The position numbers were made by a program, and so were the translations under genes. Of a DNA stretch of 64,000 nt, positions 12,225 to 23,927 are shown piece by piece. The first letter of the stretch is position 1; every line of letters begins with the position of its first letter. Under the pieces are notes generated by a model. It saw only the letters and a list, made by a program, of their open reading frames with translations. It had not been told where the DNA came from and did not search any database. The DNA lies in the NCBI RefSeq assembly GCF_002843235.3, contig NZ_CP031123.2, positions 3,596,001-3,660,000 of the forward strand, written 5' to 3'. The stretch is from Providencia huaxiensis (GTDB lineage Bacteria; Pseudomonadota; Gammaproteobacteria; Enterobacterales; Enterobacteriaceae).

Positions 12225-13385
12225 CTAACGTTGTGCCGCAACCTGAAATGCGTGATCTAAGTCTGTGATTAAATCCTGAGGATCTTCAATTCCCACTGAA
12301 ATTCTTAGCAAGCTATCTGTAATCCCTGCTTGCGCACGAGCTTCTGCTGACATACCTGCATGCGTCATTGTCGCAGTATGGGAAATCAATGTTTCCACTC
12401 CACCCAATGACTCCGCCAATGTAAACAGGCTAAGTGAGCGAAGAAAATGGCGAAGTTGTGACTCATCACCTGCAAATTCAAAACTCAACATGGCGCCAAA
12501 ACCTTTTTGTTGTTTCAGCGCTATTTCGTGCCCAGGATGATCTTCCAATGCAGGATAATACAATTTTTTCACTAAAGGCTGCGATTTAAGATATTTTACG
12601 ATCTCTTGTGCATTTTGCTGTTGCTGTAACACACGTGGGGATAGAGTTCGGATGCCTCTTAATAATAAGTAGCTATCAAAAGCGCCCCCAGTGACACCTA
12701 TATTATTCGCCCACCACGCTAATTCTATTGCCCATTTTTCCTCTTTGGTAATCACTACACCAGCCACAATATCTGAATGACCATTAAGGTATTTTGTACA
12801 TGAATGCACAACAAAGTCAGCCCCTAATGACAGTGGTTGCTGGAGGATAGGGCTTAAAAATGTATTGTCGACAACCACTAACGCACCAACATCATGCGCT
12901 AATTGAGCAATATGCTGTATATCAAAAATTCTTAATAATGGGTTACTGGGTGTTTCAATTAAGACTAATTTAGGTTTTTTAGCGAGCGCAGCTCGTAATG
13001 CAGATTCATCACTTTGATCAACAAATTGCACTTGGTAAGCCCCACGCTGACTTTGGCTATTAAATAACCGATAACTTCCGCCATAACAATCATGAGGTGC
13101 AACTAATAGATCACCGGGCTGTAAAAAAACAGTACAGAGTAAATGAAGCGCTGACATCCCACTGTTGGTCATTACTGCGCCGCTTCCCCCCTCAAGTTGT
13201 GCCAATGTTTTTTGCACAATATCCCGACCTGGGTTTCCACGGCGTGAGTAGTCATGTGCGCGGGGCTCATTAAAATCAGTGAAGTTATAGGTGCTGGACA
13301 AATAAATGGGAGGCACAACACAACCAAATTGTTGGTCATCGTTTAATCCATTATGAATTGCGATGGTTGACGGTTTGTAAGTCAT
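12225..13385 (-). CDS. metB: Cystathionine gamma-synthase
   Basis: MetB is a PLP enzyme joining O-succinylhomoserine and cysteine into cystathionine. From ATG at 13385 the product is 386 residues, as in E. coli. The start follows AGGAG, and the protein begins MTYKPSTIAIHNGLNDDQQ like the family. Motifs: RRGNPGRDIVQ, APHDCYGGSYRLF, VDNTFLSPILQ, and SCTKYLNGHSD with the PLP lysine. It is the first gene of metB-metL, divergent from metJ, with four tandem met boxes 51 bases upstream. Confidence 0.97.
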   Translation of the reverse strand: MTYKPSTIAIHNGLNDDQQFGCVVPPIYLSSTYNFTDFNEPRAHDYSRRGNPGRDIVQKTLAQLEGGSGAVMTNSGMSALHLLCTVFLQPGDLLVAPHDCYGGSYRLFNSQSQRGAYQVQFVDQSDESALRAALAKKPKLVLIETPSNPLLRIFDIQHIAQLAHDVGALVVVDNTFLSPILQQPLSLGADFVVHSCTKYLNGHSDIVAGVVITKEEKWAIELAWWANNIGVTGGAFDSYLLLRGIRTLSPRVLQQQQNAQEIVKYLKSQPLVKKLYYPALEDHPGHEIALKQQKGFGAMLSFEFAGDESQLRHFLRSLSLFTLAESLGGVETLISHTATMTHAGMSAEARAQAGITDSLLRISVGIEDPQDLITDLDHAFQVAAQR

Positions 13386-13435
13386 AAACGCTTCTCCTGA
13401 ACAGTGATAGGCCAAATCATACCCATCGGATGTTT

Positions 13436-13467
13436 AGACGTCAACATATCTAGACGTCTAAACCTCT
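13436..13467. promoter_or_regulatory. Four tandem met boxes between metB and metJ
   Basis: Four contiguous 8 bp units follow one another: AGACGTCA, ACATATCT, AGACGTCT and AAACCTCT, matching the MetJ consensus AGACGTCT at 7, 5, 8 and 6 positions. A weaker fifth (GGATGTTT) precedes at 13428. The phase is exact, which is the signature of cooperative MetJ dimer binding. The array sits in the metJ/metB divergent promoter region and nearer to metB. Confidence 0.9.
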
Positions 13468-13700
13468 TTACGTTTATATCAAGTAATGGAATAATCAGCC
13501 TTAATAATTATGTGTAAATTGATAGTCAATCGCATAAGTGGGTTTAACTCGTTAATTTTAGACAGTATTTTGTGTTAAAATAAGTGAATCCTCATCGAAC
13601 ATATATGCAGATATTCTCGATTTAGAGCTTAGAATAAGTTCCTATTAAAAAGAATATGCATATTATTTTTAATTATTACTGAAAATATCCAAGGTAACCC

Positions 13701-14018
13701 ATGGCTGAATGGAATGGTGAGTATGTCAGTCCGTATGCTGAACATGGCAAAAAGAGTGAGCAAGTAAAGAAAATTACAGTATCGATTCCTTTGAAGGTAC
13801 TAAAAATTTTAACTGATGAGCGTACTCGCCGTCAGATCAATAACTTACGTCATGCCACTAACAGTGAATTACTGTGTGAAGCATTTTTGCATGCATTCAC
13901 AGGCCAACCACTGCCAAATGATGAAGACTTGCGTAAAGAACGTAATGACGAGATCCCTGAAGCCGCAAAAGAAATTATGCGCGAATTAGGTATCGACCCT
14001 GAAACGTGGGAATATTAA
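13701..14018 (+). CDS. metJ: Met repressor
   Basis: MetJ is a ribbon-helix-helix repressor that uses S-adenosylmethionine as corepressor and binds tandem met boxes. The 105 residues equal the E. coli length and are nearly identical, with the DNA-binding beta strand [18 protein letters not shown] and the helix [19 protein letters not shown], ending PETWEY. It is divergent from metB, and its targets at 1959 and 13436 are both in this window. A strong terminator follows. Confidence 0.98.
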   Translation: MAEWNGEYVSPYAEHGKKSEQVKKITVSIPLKVLKILTDERTRRQINNLRHATNSELLCEAFLHAFTGQPLPNDEDLRKERNDEIPEAAKEIMRELGIDPETWEY

Positions 14019-14054
14019 TCCCAATTAGTCGTCATTACGTACCTCAAAGTTTTA

Positions 14055-14081
14055 ACTACGTCGCAAGCCTTGCGACGTAGT
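14055..14081 (+). terminator. Terminator hairpin after metJ
   Basis: ACTACGTCGCAA (14055-14066) and TTGCGACGTAGT (14070-14081) form a perfect 12 bp stem with a GCC loop, followed by a short pyrimidine-rich tract. Confidence 0.75.
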
Positions 14082-14386
14082 GTCTTTCCTTATGTTTTAT
14101 TCAATGTTGCTTTGAATTCTTGCCAATCCATTCGTAAATGTTGTTATATTTCGGCTCCATAACCCGAAATATGAATAAATTAACTCCACAGTTGTAAGAA
14201 CAGGTAACACAACCCACCAACTCATAATATTTCCTTATATTTCATACTAAAAAATCACTCTTTTACTATGAAAAATGGCCGCTTATTCTGTTTATCAAAA
14301 AATCAAAAATTTACCTTAAGTAGATTATTTATTTAGACCTATAATAGATGCTGATATTTAATTAACTACATGAATGGTAATAAATA
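14082..14386. other. Intergenic region before the outer-membrane barrel gene
   Basis: About 300 AT-rich bases form the promoter region of the following gene. No convincing ORF, operator or RNA structure was recognised. Confidence 0.35.
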
Positions 14387-15100
14387 ATGAAAAAAATAAT
14401 TGCAGTTTCCCTACTCAGCCTTGTATCTAGCGTGGCTATGGCATCTGGCAGCAGTTTTTATGTTTCTGGTAAATTAGGTACATCTATCATAAAACTATCG
14501 GACCAAAAATGGTCTGATGAAGATGGTAGTGTTAGTGGTGGTAGTAAAACAAAAGGTGTATTTGGTGGGGGTATTGCTCTTGGTTATGACCTGTACGATA
14601 CAACTTCTTTACCTTTACGTACCGAATTAGATATTACGCTGCGTGGTAAAGCCTCATCTAAACATAATATTTTCTATGAAAATAATAGTTTCTTTACCGC
14701 TTCAGATGACAGCAAAAACGATATCACATTAAATACCTTTATGGTTAATGCTTATTATGACTTCAAAAACGAAACCAATTTCACCCCTTACGTATCCGTT
14801 GGATTAGGTTTAGCAAGTATTAAACATAAATCGACTTATTCATACGAAGAAAAAAGCCATCATTCTATGTACTATGGCTATGATTCATTTTCTAAATCTA
14901 AAACAAAAAGCAACTTTGCTTGGAGCTTAGGTTTAGGTTCACAATATGCTGTGAATGATAACCTTTCATTAGATTTAAGCTATCGCTTCTTAGATGCGGG
15001 CAAATCTGACGTCAGTTATAACGACGATGGCGAGACGCTCAAGTCTAAAGTCAAAGTACGCAGTAATGACATCATGTTTGGTGTGCTTTATCGTTTCTAA
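14387..15100 (+). CDS. Outer-membrane beta-barrel protein (Opa-like/OmpA-type 8-strand barrel)
   Basis: The 237-residue product starts with a signal peptide (MKKIIAVSLLSLVSSVAMA, probable cleavage before SGSS). It then shows alternating aromatic strands typical of a small outer-membrane barrel, ending in YRF with a terminal phenylalanine, the usual BamA recognition end. Serine, lysine and histidine-rich surface-loop segments separate strands such as FTPYVSVGLGLASIKH and LSLDLSYRFLDAGKSDV. This layout resembles the opacity-type porin/adhesin family. The function (adhesion, complement resistance or structural) cannot be told from sequence. It is a single gene with terminators on both sides. Confidence 0.75.
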   Translation: MKKIIAVSLLSLVSSVAMASGSSFYVSGKLGTSIIKLSDQKWSDEDGSVSGGSKTKGVFGGGIALGYDLYDTTSLPLRTELDITLRGKASSKHNIFYENNSFFTASDDSKNDITLNTFMVNAYYDFKNETNFTPYVSVGLGLASIKHKSTYSYEEKSHHSMYYGYDSFSKSKTKSNFAWSLGLGSQYAVNDNLSLDLSYRFLDAGKSDVSYNDDGETLKSKVKVRSNDIMFGVLYRF

Positions 15101-15138
15101 TTTCTTCATTTAGACATAAAAACGCTTATTTTGGGCAT

Positions 15139-15169
15139 TAAAAAAGGGAAACTCAGTTTCCCTTTTTTT
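15139..15169. terminator. Bidirectional terminator between the barrel gene and rpmE
   Basis: AAAAAAGGGAAAC pairs with GTTTCCCTTTTTTT around a 3-base loop (TCA). The A run on one side and T run on the other let it terminate both convergent genes. Confidence 0.85.
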
Positions 15170-15187
15170 CGCATTTCACAAGTTCGA

Positions 15188-15403
15188 TTATTTTTTAGAA
15201 CCTGGGATGCTGAAACGTTGGTTGAAGCGATCAACACGACCACCAGTCGCAACATCACGCTGTTTACCAGTATAGAACGGGTGGCAGTTACCACAAACGT
15301 CCAGGTTCAGCGAGTGACCAGCAGTTGAATTAATTTTCATTACATTACCGCAAGAACAAGTTGCAGTAACTTCTTCGTATTTAGGGTGAATACCTTTTTT
15401 CAT
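15188..15403 (-). CDS. rpmE: 50S ribosomal protein L31 (zinc-binding type)
   Basis: This ribosomal protein bridges the subunits. From ATG at 15403 it is 71 residues (E. coli 70), and an in-frame extension of 19 residues upstream is not family-like. Four zinc cysteines are visible: Cys16 and Cys18 (CSCGN), Cys37 and Cys40 (VCGNCHPF), so this is the zinc-containing form rather than the zinc-free paralogue used under zinc starvation. It is divergent from priA, as in E. coli. Confidence 0.97.
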   Translation of the reverse strand: MKKGIHPKYEEVTATCSCGNVMKINSTAGHSLNLDVCGNCHPFYTGKQRDVATGGRVDRFNQRFSIPGSKK

Positions 15404-15470
15404 GGGAGAACCTCTATTAAGGCCGTGTCGCCATTCCAGCCCTAACGCCGGACACCACACGTCGTGTTGA
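15404..15470 (-). promoter_or_regulatory. Candidate rpmE leader (L31 autoregulatory region)
   Basis: The sequence just before rpmE on the minus strand is far richer in G and C than the surrounding intergenic DNA, with self-complementary runs (GTGTGGTGTCCGG, GGCTGG, CACGGCC). Gammaproteobacterial rpmE transcripts are known to carry a structured leader bound by L31 for feedback control. Assigning this stretch to that leader is inference from position and composition. Confidence 0.4.
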
Positions 15471-15600
15471 TTGAATTTAATATATTGGTAAAAATAAATA
15501 CCAAAGGCGGCGGATCATACAGAAATTCTGTTTATCACGCAATGAAAACTGAGTAAATTTTGTGGTACTCTAGTCAACAATCGCTCGCATTATCGCATAA

Positions 15601-17820
<2,220 letters not shown>

Positions 17821-18161
17821 CGCATGAACAATGCTAAAGGATTCATTTTATCTAACCATTTAACTTTATAGGCGATACCAATATTGTCTTTGCAGCATAT
17901 TGATAACTTTGAATTATTTACCCTATAATGCTAAACAACCAAATTGGATATTTTTTATACACGTTGAGCTTCATTTATCTTTTTACCCTTAGAATTATTT
18001 TCAAAATTTGCGAAGCAGCTCTAAAAAATGACGCAAGTCACACTTTTTATGCAAACTAGGTAACAGATATTATTGAGAAACCAATTAGAATAACCACTAA
18101 TAATGACGTACTTGCGCTATTCAAAAAAAGCAAACGATTAAATCAATCTAAGGAAGGCGTT
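17821..18161. other. Intergenic region between priA and cytR
   Basis: A 341-base AT-rich stretch with no ORF. The only named signal is a CRP-like site at 18027-18042, listed separately. No terminator with a clear T run was found for priA. Confidence 0.4.
18027..18042. promoter_or_regulatory. CRP-like site upstream of cytR
   Basis: AATGA-CGCAAG-TCACA matches the CRP palindrome TGTGA-N6-TCACA with one perfect half and a 3 of 5 other half. In E. coli cytR is CRP-dependent and autoregulated, which fits the position about 120 bases before the start. Confidence 0.4.
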
Positions 18162-19190
18162 GTGGAAAGTAAAAAACACAATCACACGGCAACAATGAAA
18201 GATGTTGCCAGTGCCGCGGGCGTTTCGACAGCGACGGTGTCAAGAACACTCATGAACCCGGAAAAAGTTTCTTTGCAAACACGCCAAAAAGTCGAACAAG
18301 CGGTGATGGATGTTGGTTATTATCCTCATAACCTTGCTAGAAGCTATAAGCGCAATGAATCAAAAACCATTCTTGTACTTGTTCCCAATATCCGCGATCC
18401 GTTCTTTAGTGATGTCGTCTGTGGGATTGAAGAAATCGCTGCTCAAGAAGGCTATTTTGTTTTGATTGGAGACTGTAAACACCAAGAAAAACAAGAAAAT
18501 GCTTTTATTAATCTTATTATTACCAAACAAATTGATGGCATGGTCTTACTGGGCTCCAATATTCCGTTCGATATCTCAACGGAAGAGCAGAAAAACCTTC
18601 CTCCGATAGTGATGGCGAATGAATTTGCGCCTGAGCTAAAACTACCGACTGTGCATATCGATAACCTCACTGCCGCGTTTAATGCGACACATTACCTGCA
18701 AAAACAAGGCCATAAACTGATTGCTTGTATTGCAGGCCCTAACCATATGCCTTTAAGTCAATACCGTTTAGAAGGGTATAAAAAAGCCATGTTGCGCACA
18801 GGCGAAAAACTGCGTGAAAATTATATTATCCGTGGCGATTTTACCCATGAAGGTGGGGCTGAAGCTGTGAAAACATTGATGTCACTTCCTGAACCACCTA
18901 CGGCTATCTTTTGTCACAGTGATATCATGGCTATTGGCGCGATGTGGCAAGCGAAAAAAATGGGCTTGAAGCTCCCTGATGACCTTTCTTTTGTTGGTTT
19001 TGATAACTTAGAGCAATCAAAATATACCTTGCCAGCCCTAACAACCATTAATCAACCTCGTGCTGAAATTGGTCATCATGCGATGCAATTACTGCTTGAG
19101 CAAATCCATGGACACAATGTAAACCCGGGTTCACGTCTCCTAGATTCTGATTTAATCATCAGAGAGAGCACAAAAGCGCCTAAAAGCTAG
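18162..19190 (+). CDS. cytR: LacI-family transcriptional repressor CytR
   Basis: CytR represses nucleoside uptake and breakdown genes with CRP and is released by cytidine. The protein is 342 residues (E. coli 341). It has an N-terminal helix-turn-helix MKDVASAAGVSTATVSRTLM at about residues 12-31, a hinge, and a periplasmic-binding-like domain with FFSDVVCGIEEIA, ITKQIDGMVLLGS and AIFCHSDIMAIGA. The start is GTG at 18162 with a strong AAGGAAGG site. ftsN follows in the same direction, the E. coli order. Confidence 0.95.
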   Translation: MESKKHNHTATMKDVASAAGVSTATVSRTLMNPEKVSLQTRQKVEQAVMDVGYYPHNLARSYKRNESKTILVLVPNIRDPFFSDVVCGIEEIAAQEGYFVLIGDCKHQEKQENAFINLIITKQIDGMVLLGSNIPFDISTEEQKNLPPIVMANEFAPELKLPTVHIDNLTAAFNATHYLQKQGHKLIACIAGPNHMPLSQYRLEGYKKAMLRTGEKLRENYIIRGDFTHEGGAEAVKTLMSLPEPPTAIFCHSDIMAIGAMWQAKKMGLKLPDDLSFVGFDNLEQSKYTLPALTTINQPRAEIGHHAMQLLLEQIHGHNVNPGSRLLDSDLIIRESTKAPKS

Positions 19191-19263
19191 TCAAAGTTGC
19201 TCGGGTTAAGTAACATGTTAAGCCAAATGATGACGAACAATTGATAACTAGTGAATTAATAGC

Positions 19264-20070
19264 GTGGCACAAAAAGATTATGTAGCTCGGGGGCGCTCAT
19301 CCGCCCGTAAAAAAAGCAAAGGTAAATCAAAGAAAGCACAAGGACTCCCAATGACAACATTGGTTGTTGCTGTGGCAATTGTCGTGCTATTTGTTGGCGG
19401 CCTGTTTTATATCACTCAAAATAAAAAGGACACACCGCCCCCCCAAGTTGTCACACCAACAACACCGGGAAGTACGCTTCCACCAAAGCCTGAAGAACGT
19501 TGGCGCTATATTAAAGAGCTCGAACGTCGTGGTGTGGATATGCCAAATATTCAACAACCGAGTACTGGCAATAATATTGTGCGCCCATCAGATTTAACAC
19601 CTGAACAGCGCCAGCTATTAGAGCAAATTGATTCTGACAGACGCCAGCCTGTCACTAACTTGCAAGAAATCCCTGCAAACGGTAAACCCGTACCGCGCTC
19701 CCAAGTGCTCATCAATGAGCCGGCTCAACCTATCGAGCCAGTACAACGTAAACCGGTGGCCAATATCCCGCCAAAACTTGAGGCTCAACCAACCGCGCCC
19801 GCAGCTCAACCACAAACGGCACCAAGCACTAAACCGACAAACAGTTTACAAAATATGGTTGTTCAATGCGGTTCATTCCGTACAGCAGAACAAGCCGAGT
19901 CTGTGCAAGCTACTTTGGCATTTTCAGGTATTGAAAGCCGCGTAAGCGCAGGTGGAGGTTGGCACCGTATCGTTTTAGGGCCTTATTCCAAGTCCACCGC
20001 CGAAAAAATGCGTGACCGCGCAGCAGGTGCAGGTGTTTCCGGTTGTATTCTTCGTGCTTCTGGGGGTTGA
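19264..20070 (+). CDS. ftsN: Cell division protein FtsN
   Basis: FtsN triggers septal peptidoglycan synthesis. The order of parts is a cytoplasmic basic tail, one membrane span (TTLVVAVAIVVLFVGGLFYI, about residues 37-56), the short essential region with LPPKPEERWRYIKELERR, a proline/glutamine-rich linker, and a C-terminal SPOR domain (MVVQCGSFRTAEQAES to the end) that binds denuded glycan. The start is GTG at 19264. At 268 residues it is shorter than E. coli FtsN (319); the difference lies in the linker. Confidence 0.95.
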   Translation: MAQKDYVARGRSSARKKSKGKSKKAQGLPMTTLVVAVAIVVLFVGGLFYITQNKKDTPPPQVVTPTTPGSTLPPKPEERWRYIKELERRGVDMPNIQQPSTGNNIVRPSDLTPEQRQLLEQIDSDRRQPVTNLQEIPANGKPVPRSQVLINEPAQPIEPVQRKPVANIPPKLEAQPTAPAAQPQTAPSTKPTNSLQNMVVQCGSFRTAEQAESVQATLAFSGIESRVSAGGGWHRIVLGPYSKSTAEKMRDRAAGAGVSGCILRASGG

Positions 20071-20140
20071 AAAATTCCTCCTCCCCCCCCATGTACTGTT
20101 TTAATGTACTCATGAGCGGTACTTTGTGGCTTCAACCTAG

Positions 20141-20176
20141 TTCAAGTGATAGTTAATTAGACAACTATCACTTGAA
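20141..20176 (+). terminator. Terminator hairpin after ftsN, abutting the hslV promoter
   Basis: TTCAAGTGATAGTT (20141-20154) and AACTATCACTTGAA (20163-20176) form a perfect 14 bp inverted repeat with an 8-base loop, followed by a T-rich tract. The right arm ends only seven bases before the candidate heat-shock -35 element of hslVU. Confidence 0.8.
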
Positions 20177-20183
20177 TTTACTC

Positions 20184-20210
20184 TTTTGAAAATCACATAC
20201 AACCGCATTC
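20184..20210 (+). promoter_or_regulatory. Candidate sigma-32 (heat-shock) promoter of hslVU
   Basis: TTTGAAA at 20184-20190 and CCGCATTC at 20203-20210, separated by 12 bases, resemble the sigma-32 consensus CTTGAAA / CCCCATNT. It lies 29 bases before the hslV start. hslVU is a known heat-shock operon, which supports the reading. Confidence 0.65.
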
Positions 20211-20239
20211 TTTTTTTGTAATAAACCAGGGGCTAACTC

Positions 20240-20770
20240 ATGACAACAATCGTAAGTGTTCGCCGTAATGGCCAGGTCGTAATTGGTGGTGATGGACAGG
20301 CGACGATGGGTAATACCGTCATGAAAGGCAATGTCCGCAAAGTTCGCCGTTTATACAACGACAAAGTCATTGCCGGATTTGCCGGTGGCACCGCAGACGC
20401 ATTCACATTATTTGAACTGTTTGAGCGCAAACTCGAACTGCACCAAGGCCATTTAACAAAAGCGGCCGTTGAACTCGCTAAAGATTGGCGTACCGACCGC
20501 ATGCTTCGCAAGTTAGAAGCCTTGTTAGCTGTCGCCGATGAACACACTTCACTGATCATTACGGGTAATGGTGATGTGGTTCAACCGGAAAATGACTTAA
20601 TTGCTATTGGCTCCGGTGGTCCCTATGCTCAGTCAGCCGCGCGTGCTTTGTTAGAAAATACAGACTTAAGCGCCAAAGAAATCGCTGAAAAAGCGCTCGC
20701 TATTGCAGGTGATATCTGTATTTACACCAACCATAATGTCAACTTTGAAGAAATTTCTTCAAAATCATAA
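20240..20770 (+). CDS. hslV: ATP-dependent protease HslVU, peptidase subunit
   Basis: HslV forms the double hexameric proteolytic core of the ClpQY protease. It has 176 residues as in E. coli, beginning [20 protein letters not shown]. After Met removal Thr2 is the N-terminal nucleophile. [15 protein letters not shown] and [14 protein letters not shown] are highly conserved. It is cotranscribed with hslU 11 bases downstream and probably driven by a heat-shock promoter. Confidence 0.98.
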   Translation: MTTIVSVRRNGQVVIGGDGQATMGNTVMKGNVRKVRRLYNDKVIAGFAGGTADAFTLFELFERKLELHQGHLTKAAVELAKDWRTDRMLRKLEALLAVADEHTSLIITGNGDVVQPENDLIAIGSGGPYAQSAARALLENTDLSAKEIAEKALAIAGDICIYTNHNVNFEEISSKS

Positions 20771-20781
20771 GGATTGCTAGT

Positions 20782-22116
20782 ATGTCCGAAATGACTCCAC
20801 GCGAAATTGTCAGCGAACTCGACAATCATATTATTGGCCAAAATAAAGCCAAACGTTCTGTTGCGATTGCTCTGCGTAACCGCTGGCGCCGTATGCAGTT
20901 AAATGAAGTGTTACGTCACGAAGTCACACCAAAAAATATTTTGATGATTGGGCCAACAGGGGTGGGTAAAACTGAAATTGCTCGCCGCCTGGCGAAATTA
21001 GCCAATGCGCCATTTATCAAAGTCGAAGCGACTAAATTTACTGAAGTCGGTTATGTCGGAAAAGAAGTTGACTCGATTATTCGTGATTTAACTGACTCCG
21101 CCGTTAAAATGGTGCGTTTACAGTCTATTGAAAAAAACCGCTATCGCGCCGAAGAAATGGCTGAAGAACGTATTTTAGACGTTCTTATTCCACCCGCAAA
21201 AAATAACTGGGGGCAGTCTGAACCAACGGATGAGCATTCCCCAGCTCGCCAAGCATTCCGTAAAAAATTACGTGAAGGCCAATTAGACGATAAAGAAATT
21301 GAAATTGAAGTCGCTGCATCCCCTATGGGTGTTGAAATTATGGCACCTCCGGGCATGGAAGAGATGACGAACCAGTTACAATCCATGTTCCAAAACTTAG
21401 CAGGCCAAAAGCAGAAGCCACGTAAGATGAAAATCAAAGAGGCATTCAAACTGCTAGTTGAAGAAGAAGCAGCTAAATTAGTCAACCCTGAAGAGTTAAA
21501 AGAACAAGCCATTGAAGCAGTTGAACAAAATGGTATTGTCTTCATCGATGAATTCGACAAAATTTGTAAACGTGGCGGCCAAAGCTCAGGGCCAGATGTC
21601 TCTCGAGAAGGGGTTCAACGCGATTTACTGCCATTAATCGAAGGCTGTACCATTTCGACTAAACACGGCATGGTCAAAACCGACCATATCCTGTTTATCG
21701 CTTCAGGTGCGTTCCAAGTTTCGAGCCCATCAGACTTGATCCCTGAACTCCAAGGCCGCTTACCAATTCGTGTTGAATTACAAGCGCTGACAACTGAAGA
21801 TTTTGTGCGTATTTTGACTGAACCAAATGCCTCATTAACTGAACAGTATAAAGCGCTGATGGCAACAGAAGGCGTAAATATTGAATTCACGACTGACGGT
21901 ATCCGTAAAATTGCGGAATCCGCATGGCAAGTCAATGAGTCAACCGAAAACATTGGTGCTCGTCGCTTGCACACCGTGCTTGAGCGTTTAATGGAAGATA
22001 TTTCTTTCGATGCCAGTGACCGTAACGGGCAAACTATCCAAATCGATGCAGATTATGTCAAACAGCACTTAGATGAGCTGGTGGCGGATGAAGACCTGAG
22101 TAGATTTATTTTATAA
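20782..22116 (+). CDS. hslU: ATP-dependent protease HslVU, ATPase subunit
   Basis: HslU is the AAA+ unfoldase ring that feeds HslV. The 444-residue protein (E. coli 443) carries Walker A GPTGVGKT (Lys63), an inserted I domain in the middle, Walker [11 protein letters not shown], a sensor region GARRLHT, and the C-terminal LSRFIL tail that inserts into HslV to activate it. It has its own ribosome site (AAGGA) after hslV. A terminator follows at 22163. Confidence 0.98.
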   Translation: MSEMTPREIVSELDNHIIGQNKAKRSVAIALRNRWRRMQLNEVLRHEVTPKNILMIGPTGVGKTEIARRLAKLANAPFIKVEATKFTEVGYVGKEVDSIIRDLTDSAVKMVRLQSIEKNRYRAEEMAEERILDVLIPPAKNNWGQSEPTDEHSPARQAFRKKLREGQLDDKEIEIEVAASPMGVEIMAPPGMEEMTNQLQSMFQNLAGQKQKPRKMKIKEAFKLLVEEEAAKLVNPEELKEQAIEAVEQNGIVFIDEFDKICKRGGQSSGPDVSREGVQRDLLPLIEGCTISTKHGMVKTDHILFIASGAFQVSSPSDLIPELQGRLPIRVELQALTTEDFVRILTEPNASLTEQYKALMATEGVNIEFTTDGIRKIAESAWQVNESTENIGARRLHTVLERLMEDISFDASDRNGQTIQIDADYVKQHLDELVADEDLSRFIL

Positions 22117-22162
22117 TCTTATTAATTATCTGGTTTTCATGTATCCTTAATATACATCGACT

Positions 22163-22192
22163 AAAGTGCAGCTTTTATCGCTGCACTTTTTT
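22163..22192 (+). terminator. Terminator after hslU
   Basis: AAAGTGCAGC (22163-22172) pairs with GCTGCACTTT (22180-22189), followed by more T residues. Confidence 0.85.
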
Positions 22193-22303
22193 CTATGAAA
22201 TATTCTGCCCATTACATTGAAAATACTCAGGTATCTCTCTATATGATGGGTTATTAAATTATTAAGAACACATCTCTAAAGAGTTTGAATTATAGGTAAC
22301 TGC

Positions 22304-23227
22304 ATGCAGTCGACATCCACAACAATAAGTCGTAAACAAGCTTGGATTGAAAGTCTCCGCCCTAAAACCCTACCATTAGGGGTGATTGCGATTGTGACAG
22401 GCTCTGCACTCGCTTATTTAACTAATAATTTTAAATGGCCCGTCGCTTTATTAGCACTTATCACCGCGGGTTTATTACAGATTTTATCTAACCTTGCGAA
22501 TGACTATGGTGACGCAGTCAAAGGCTCTGATACCGCAGAACGTATTGGTCCATTACGTGGTATGCAAAAAGGTGTTATCACGCAAGCGGACATGAAAAAG
22601 GCGCTCAAACTAAATATTACGGCAGCCTGCCTTTCTGGCTTACTGTTAATTATTGTTGCGTGCGAAAAGCCAGAGGATGCCATTGGTTTCGTTGCACTAG
22701 GCCTTATTGCTATCGTTGCTGCAATTACCTATACCGTCGGCAAAAAACCCTATGGGTACCTAGGGTTAGGGGATATTTCTGTCTTAATTTTCTTTGGCTG
22801 GCTAAGTGTTATTGGGACTTATTATTTACAAGCTAATAGTTTTAATATCATCACTATTCTACCCGCAACTGCTTGTGGGTTGCTCTCTGTCGCAGTACTG
22901 AATATCAATAATATGCGTGATATCGAAAATGATATTAAAGCAGGTAAAAATACCTTAGCGGTACGTTTAGGCCCCCAAGGAGCTCGGATTTATCACACCA
23001 TTATTATTGTTGCGGCAATTTTATGTTTGGCATTTTTTAACCTAATTTACTTGCACGGGTGGAGTGGTTGGTTATTTTTATTAGCCGTACCGATGCTGAT
23101 GAACCATTTACGCCGCGTTCTGAGTGACCCTACCCCAGAAGGCATGCGTCCTTTACTCGAAAATATGGTGAAAGCCGCACTCGTAACCAACGTTTTATTC
23201 TCCATTGGCGTTGTGATGAGTAAATAA
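22304..23227 (+). CDS. menA: 1,4-dihydroxy-2-naphthoate octaprenyltransferase
   Basis: MenA prenylates and decarboxylates 1,4-dihydroxy-2-naphthoate to demethylmenaquinone in the inner membrane. The 307-residue protein has about eight or nine membrane segments and the two aspartate-rich prenyltransferase motifs, NDYGDAVKGSDTAERIGP and NNMRDIENDIKAGKNTLA. It begins QAWIESLRPKTLPLG after a short tail. It lies between hslU and rraA as in E. coli. Confidence 0.96.
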   Translation: MQSTSTTISRKQAWIESLRPKTLPLGVIAIVTGSALAYLTNNFKWPVALLALITAGLLQILSNLANDYGDAVKGSDTAERIGPLRGMQKGVITQADMKKALKLNITAACLSGLLLIIVACEKPEDAIGFVALGLIAIVAAITYTVGKKPYGYLGLGDISVLIFFGWLSVIGTYYLQANSFNIITILPATACGLLSVAVLNINNMRDIENDIKAGKNTLAVRLGPQGARIYHTIIIVAAILCLAFFNLIYLHGWSGWLFLLAVPMLMNHLRRVLSDPTPEGMRPLLENMVKAALVTNVLFSIGVVMSK

Positions 23228-23346
23228 CAGTCACTATTTGTCGTTTTTTTGACTTTTTCCGCCTATTTTTAGGCGGGTAACTTTGCCAAGTACTGTTGAA
23301 AAGGGATATACTGGCTACCTCTTGCAGCAAAAAAGACCTAACTCCT

Positions 23347-23871
23347 ATGAAATATGATACTTCCGAACTCTGCGATATTTACCAAGAAAGCGTTAATGTG
23401 GTAGAACCCCTTTTCTCCAACTTTGGTGGACGTACTTCATTTGGCGGTCAAATCATTACGGTTAAGTGCTTTGAAGATAATGGCCTACTGTATGATTTGC
23501 TGGAAGAAGACGGCACTGGGCGTATTCTCCTGGTTGATGGTGGCGGCTCTGTCCGTAAGGCACTCATTGATGCTGAAATTGCCAGACTCGCCGTTGATAA
23601 CCACTGGGAAGGCATTGTGGTTTATGGTGCCGTCCGTCAGGTAGATGCACTAATGGAGCTTGATCTCGGTATTCAAGCTATTGCGGCGATGCCTGCAGGC
23701 TGCCCAGATGAAGGCATCGGTGAAAGTGATATCCGCGTTAATTTCGGCGGCGTCACCTTCTTCTCTGGTGACTACCTTTATGCCGATAACACTGGCATTA
23801 TTCTTTCTGAAGAGCCATTAATCCCGTCTGGGACCGACGATTTTATCGAAGATGACAATATCGACGCATAA
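23347..23871 (+). CDS. rraA: Ribonuclease E activity regulator RraA
   Basis: RraA is a trimeric protein that binds RNase E and the degradosome and reduces mRNA decay. From ATG at 23347 the product begins [14 protein letters not shown] exactly like E. coli; the in-frame extension to 23296 is rejected on that basis. It contains [18 protein letters not shown] and [19 protein letters not shown]. At 174 residues it is 13 longer than the E. coli protein because of an acidic tail ([11 protein letters not shown]). It has its own terminator. Confidence 0.96.
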   Translation: MKYDTSELCDIYQESVNVVEPLFSNFGGRTSFGGQIITVKCFEDNGLLYDLLEEDGTGRILLVDGGGSVRKALIDAEIARLAVDNHWEGIVVYGAVRQVDALMELDLGIQAIAAMPAGCPDEGIGESDIRVNFGGVTFFSGDYLYADNTGIILSEEPLIPSGTDDFIEDDNIDA

Positions 23872-23890
23872 TCCGTTAAAAATTCTATAA

Positions 23891-23924
23891 ATAAGGGCAG
23901 CAAATTATTGCAGCCCTTATTTTT
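23891..23924 (+). terminator. Terminator after rraA
   Basis: ATAAGGGC (23891-23898) pairs with GCCCTTAT (23913-23920), with further pairing inside, and runs into TTTT. The repeat array begins immediately after. Confidence 0.8.
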
Positions 23925-23927
23925 ATA

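Noticed and set aside
15131..15328. 65-residue plus-strand ORF
   Set aside because: It lies antisense to rpmE, crosses the terminator and has no family resemblance.
20087..20090. Run of C residues after ftsN as a slipped-strand phase-variation tract
   Set aside because: It lies after the stop codon in non-coding DNA, so length change would not alter a reading frame.
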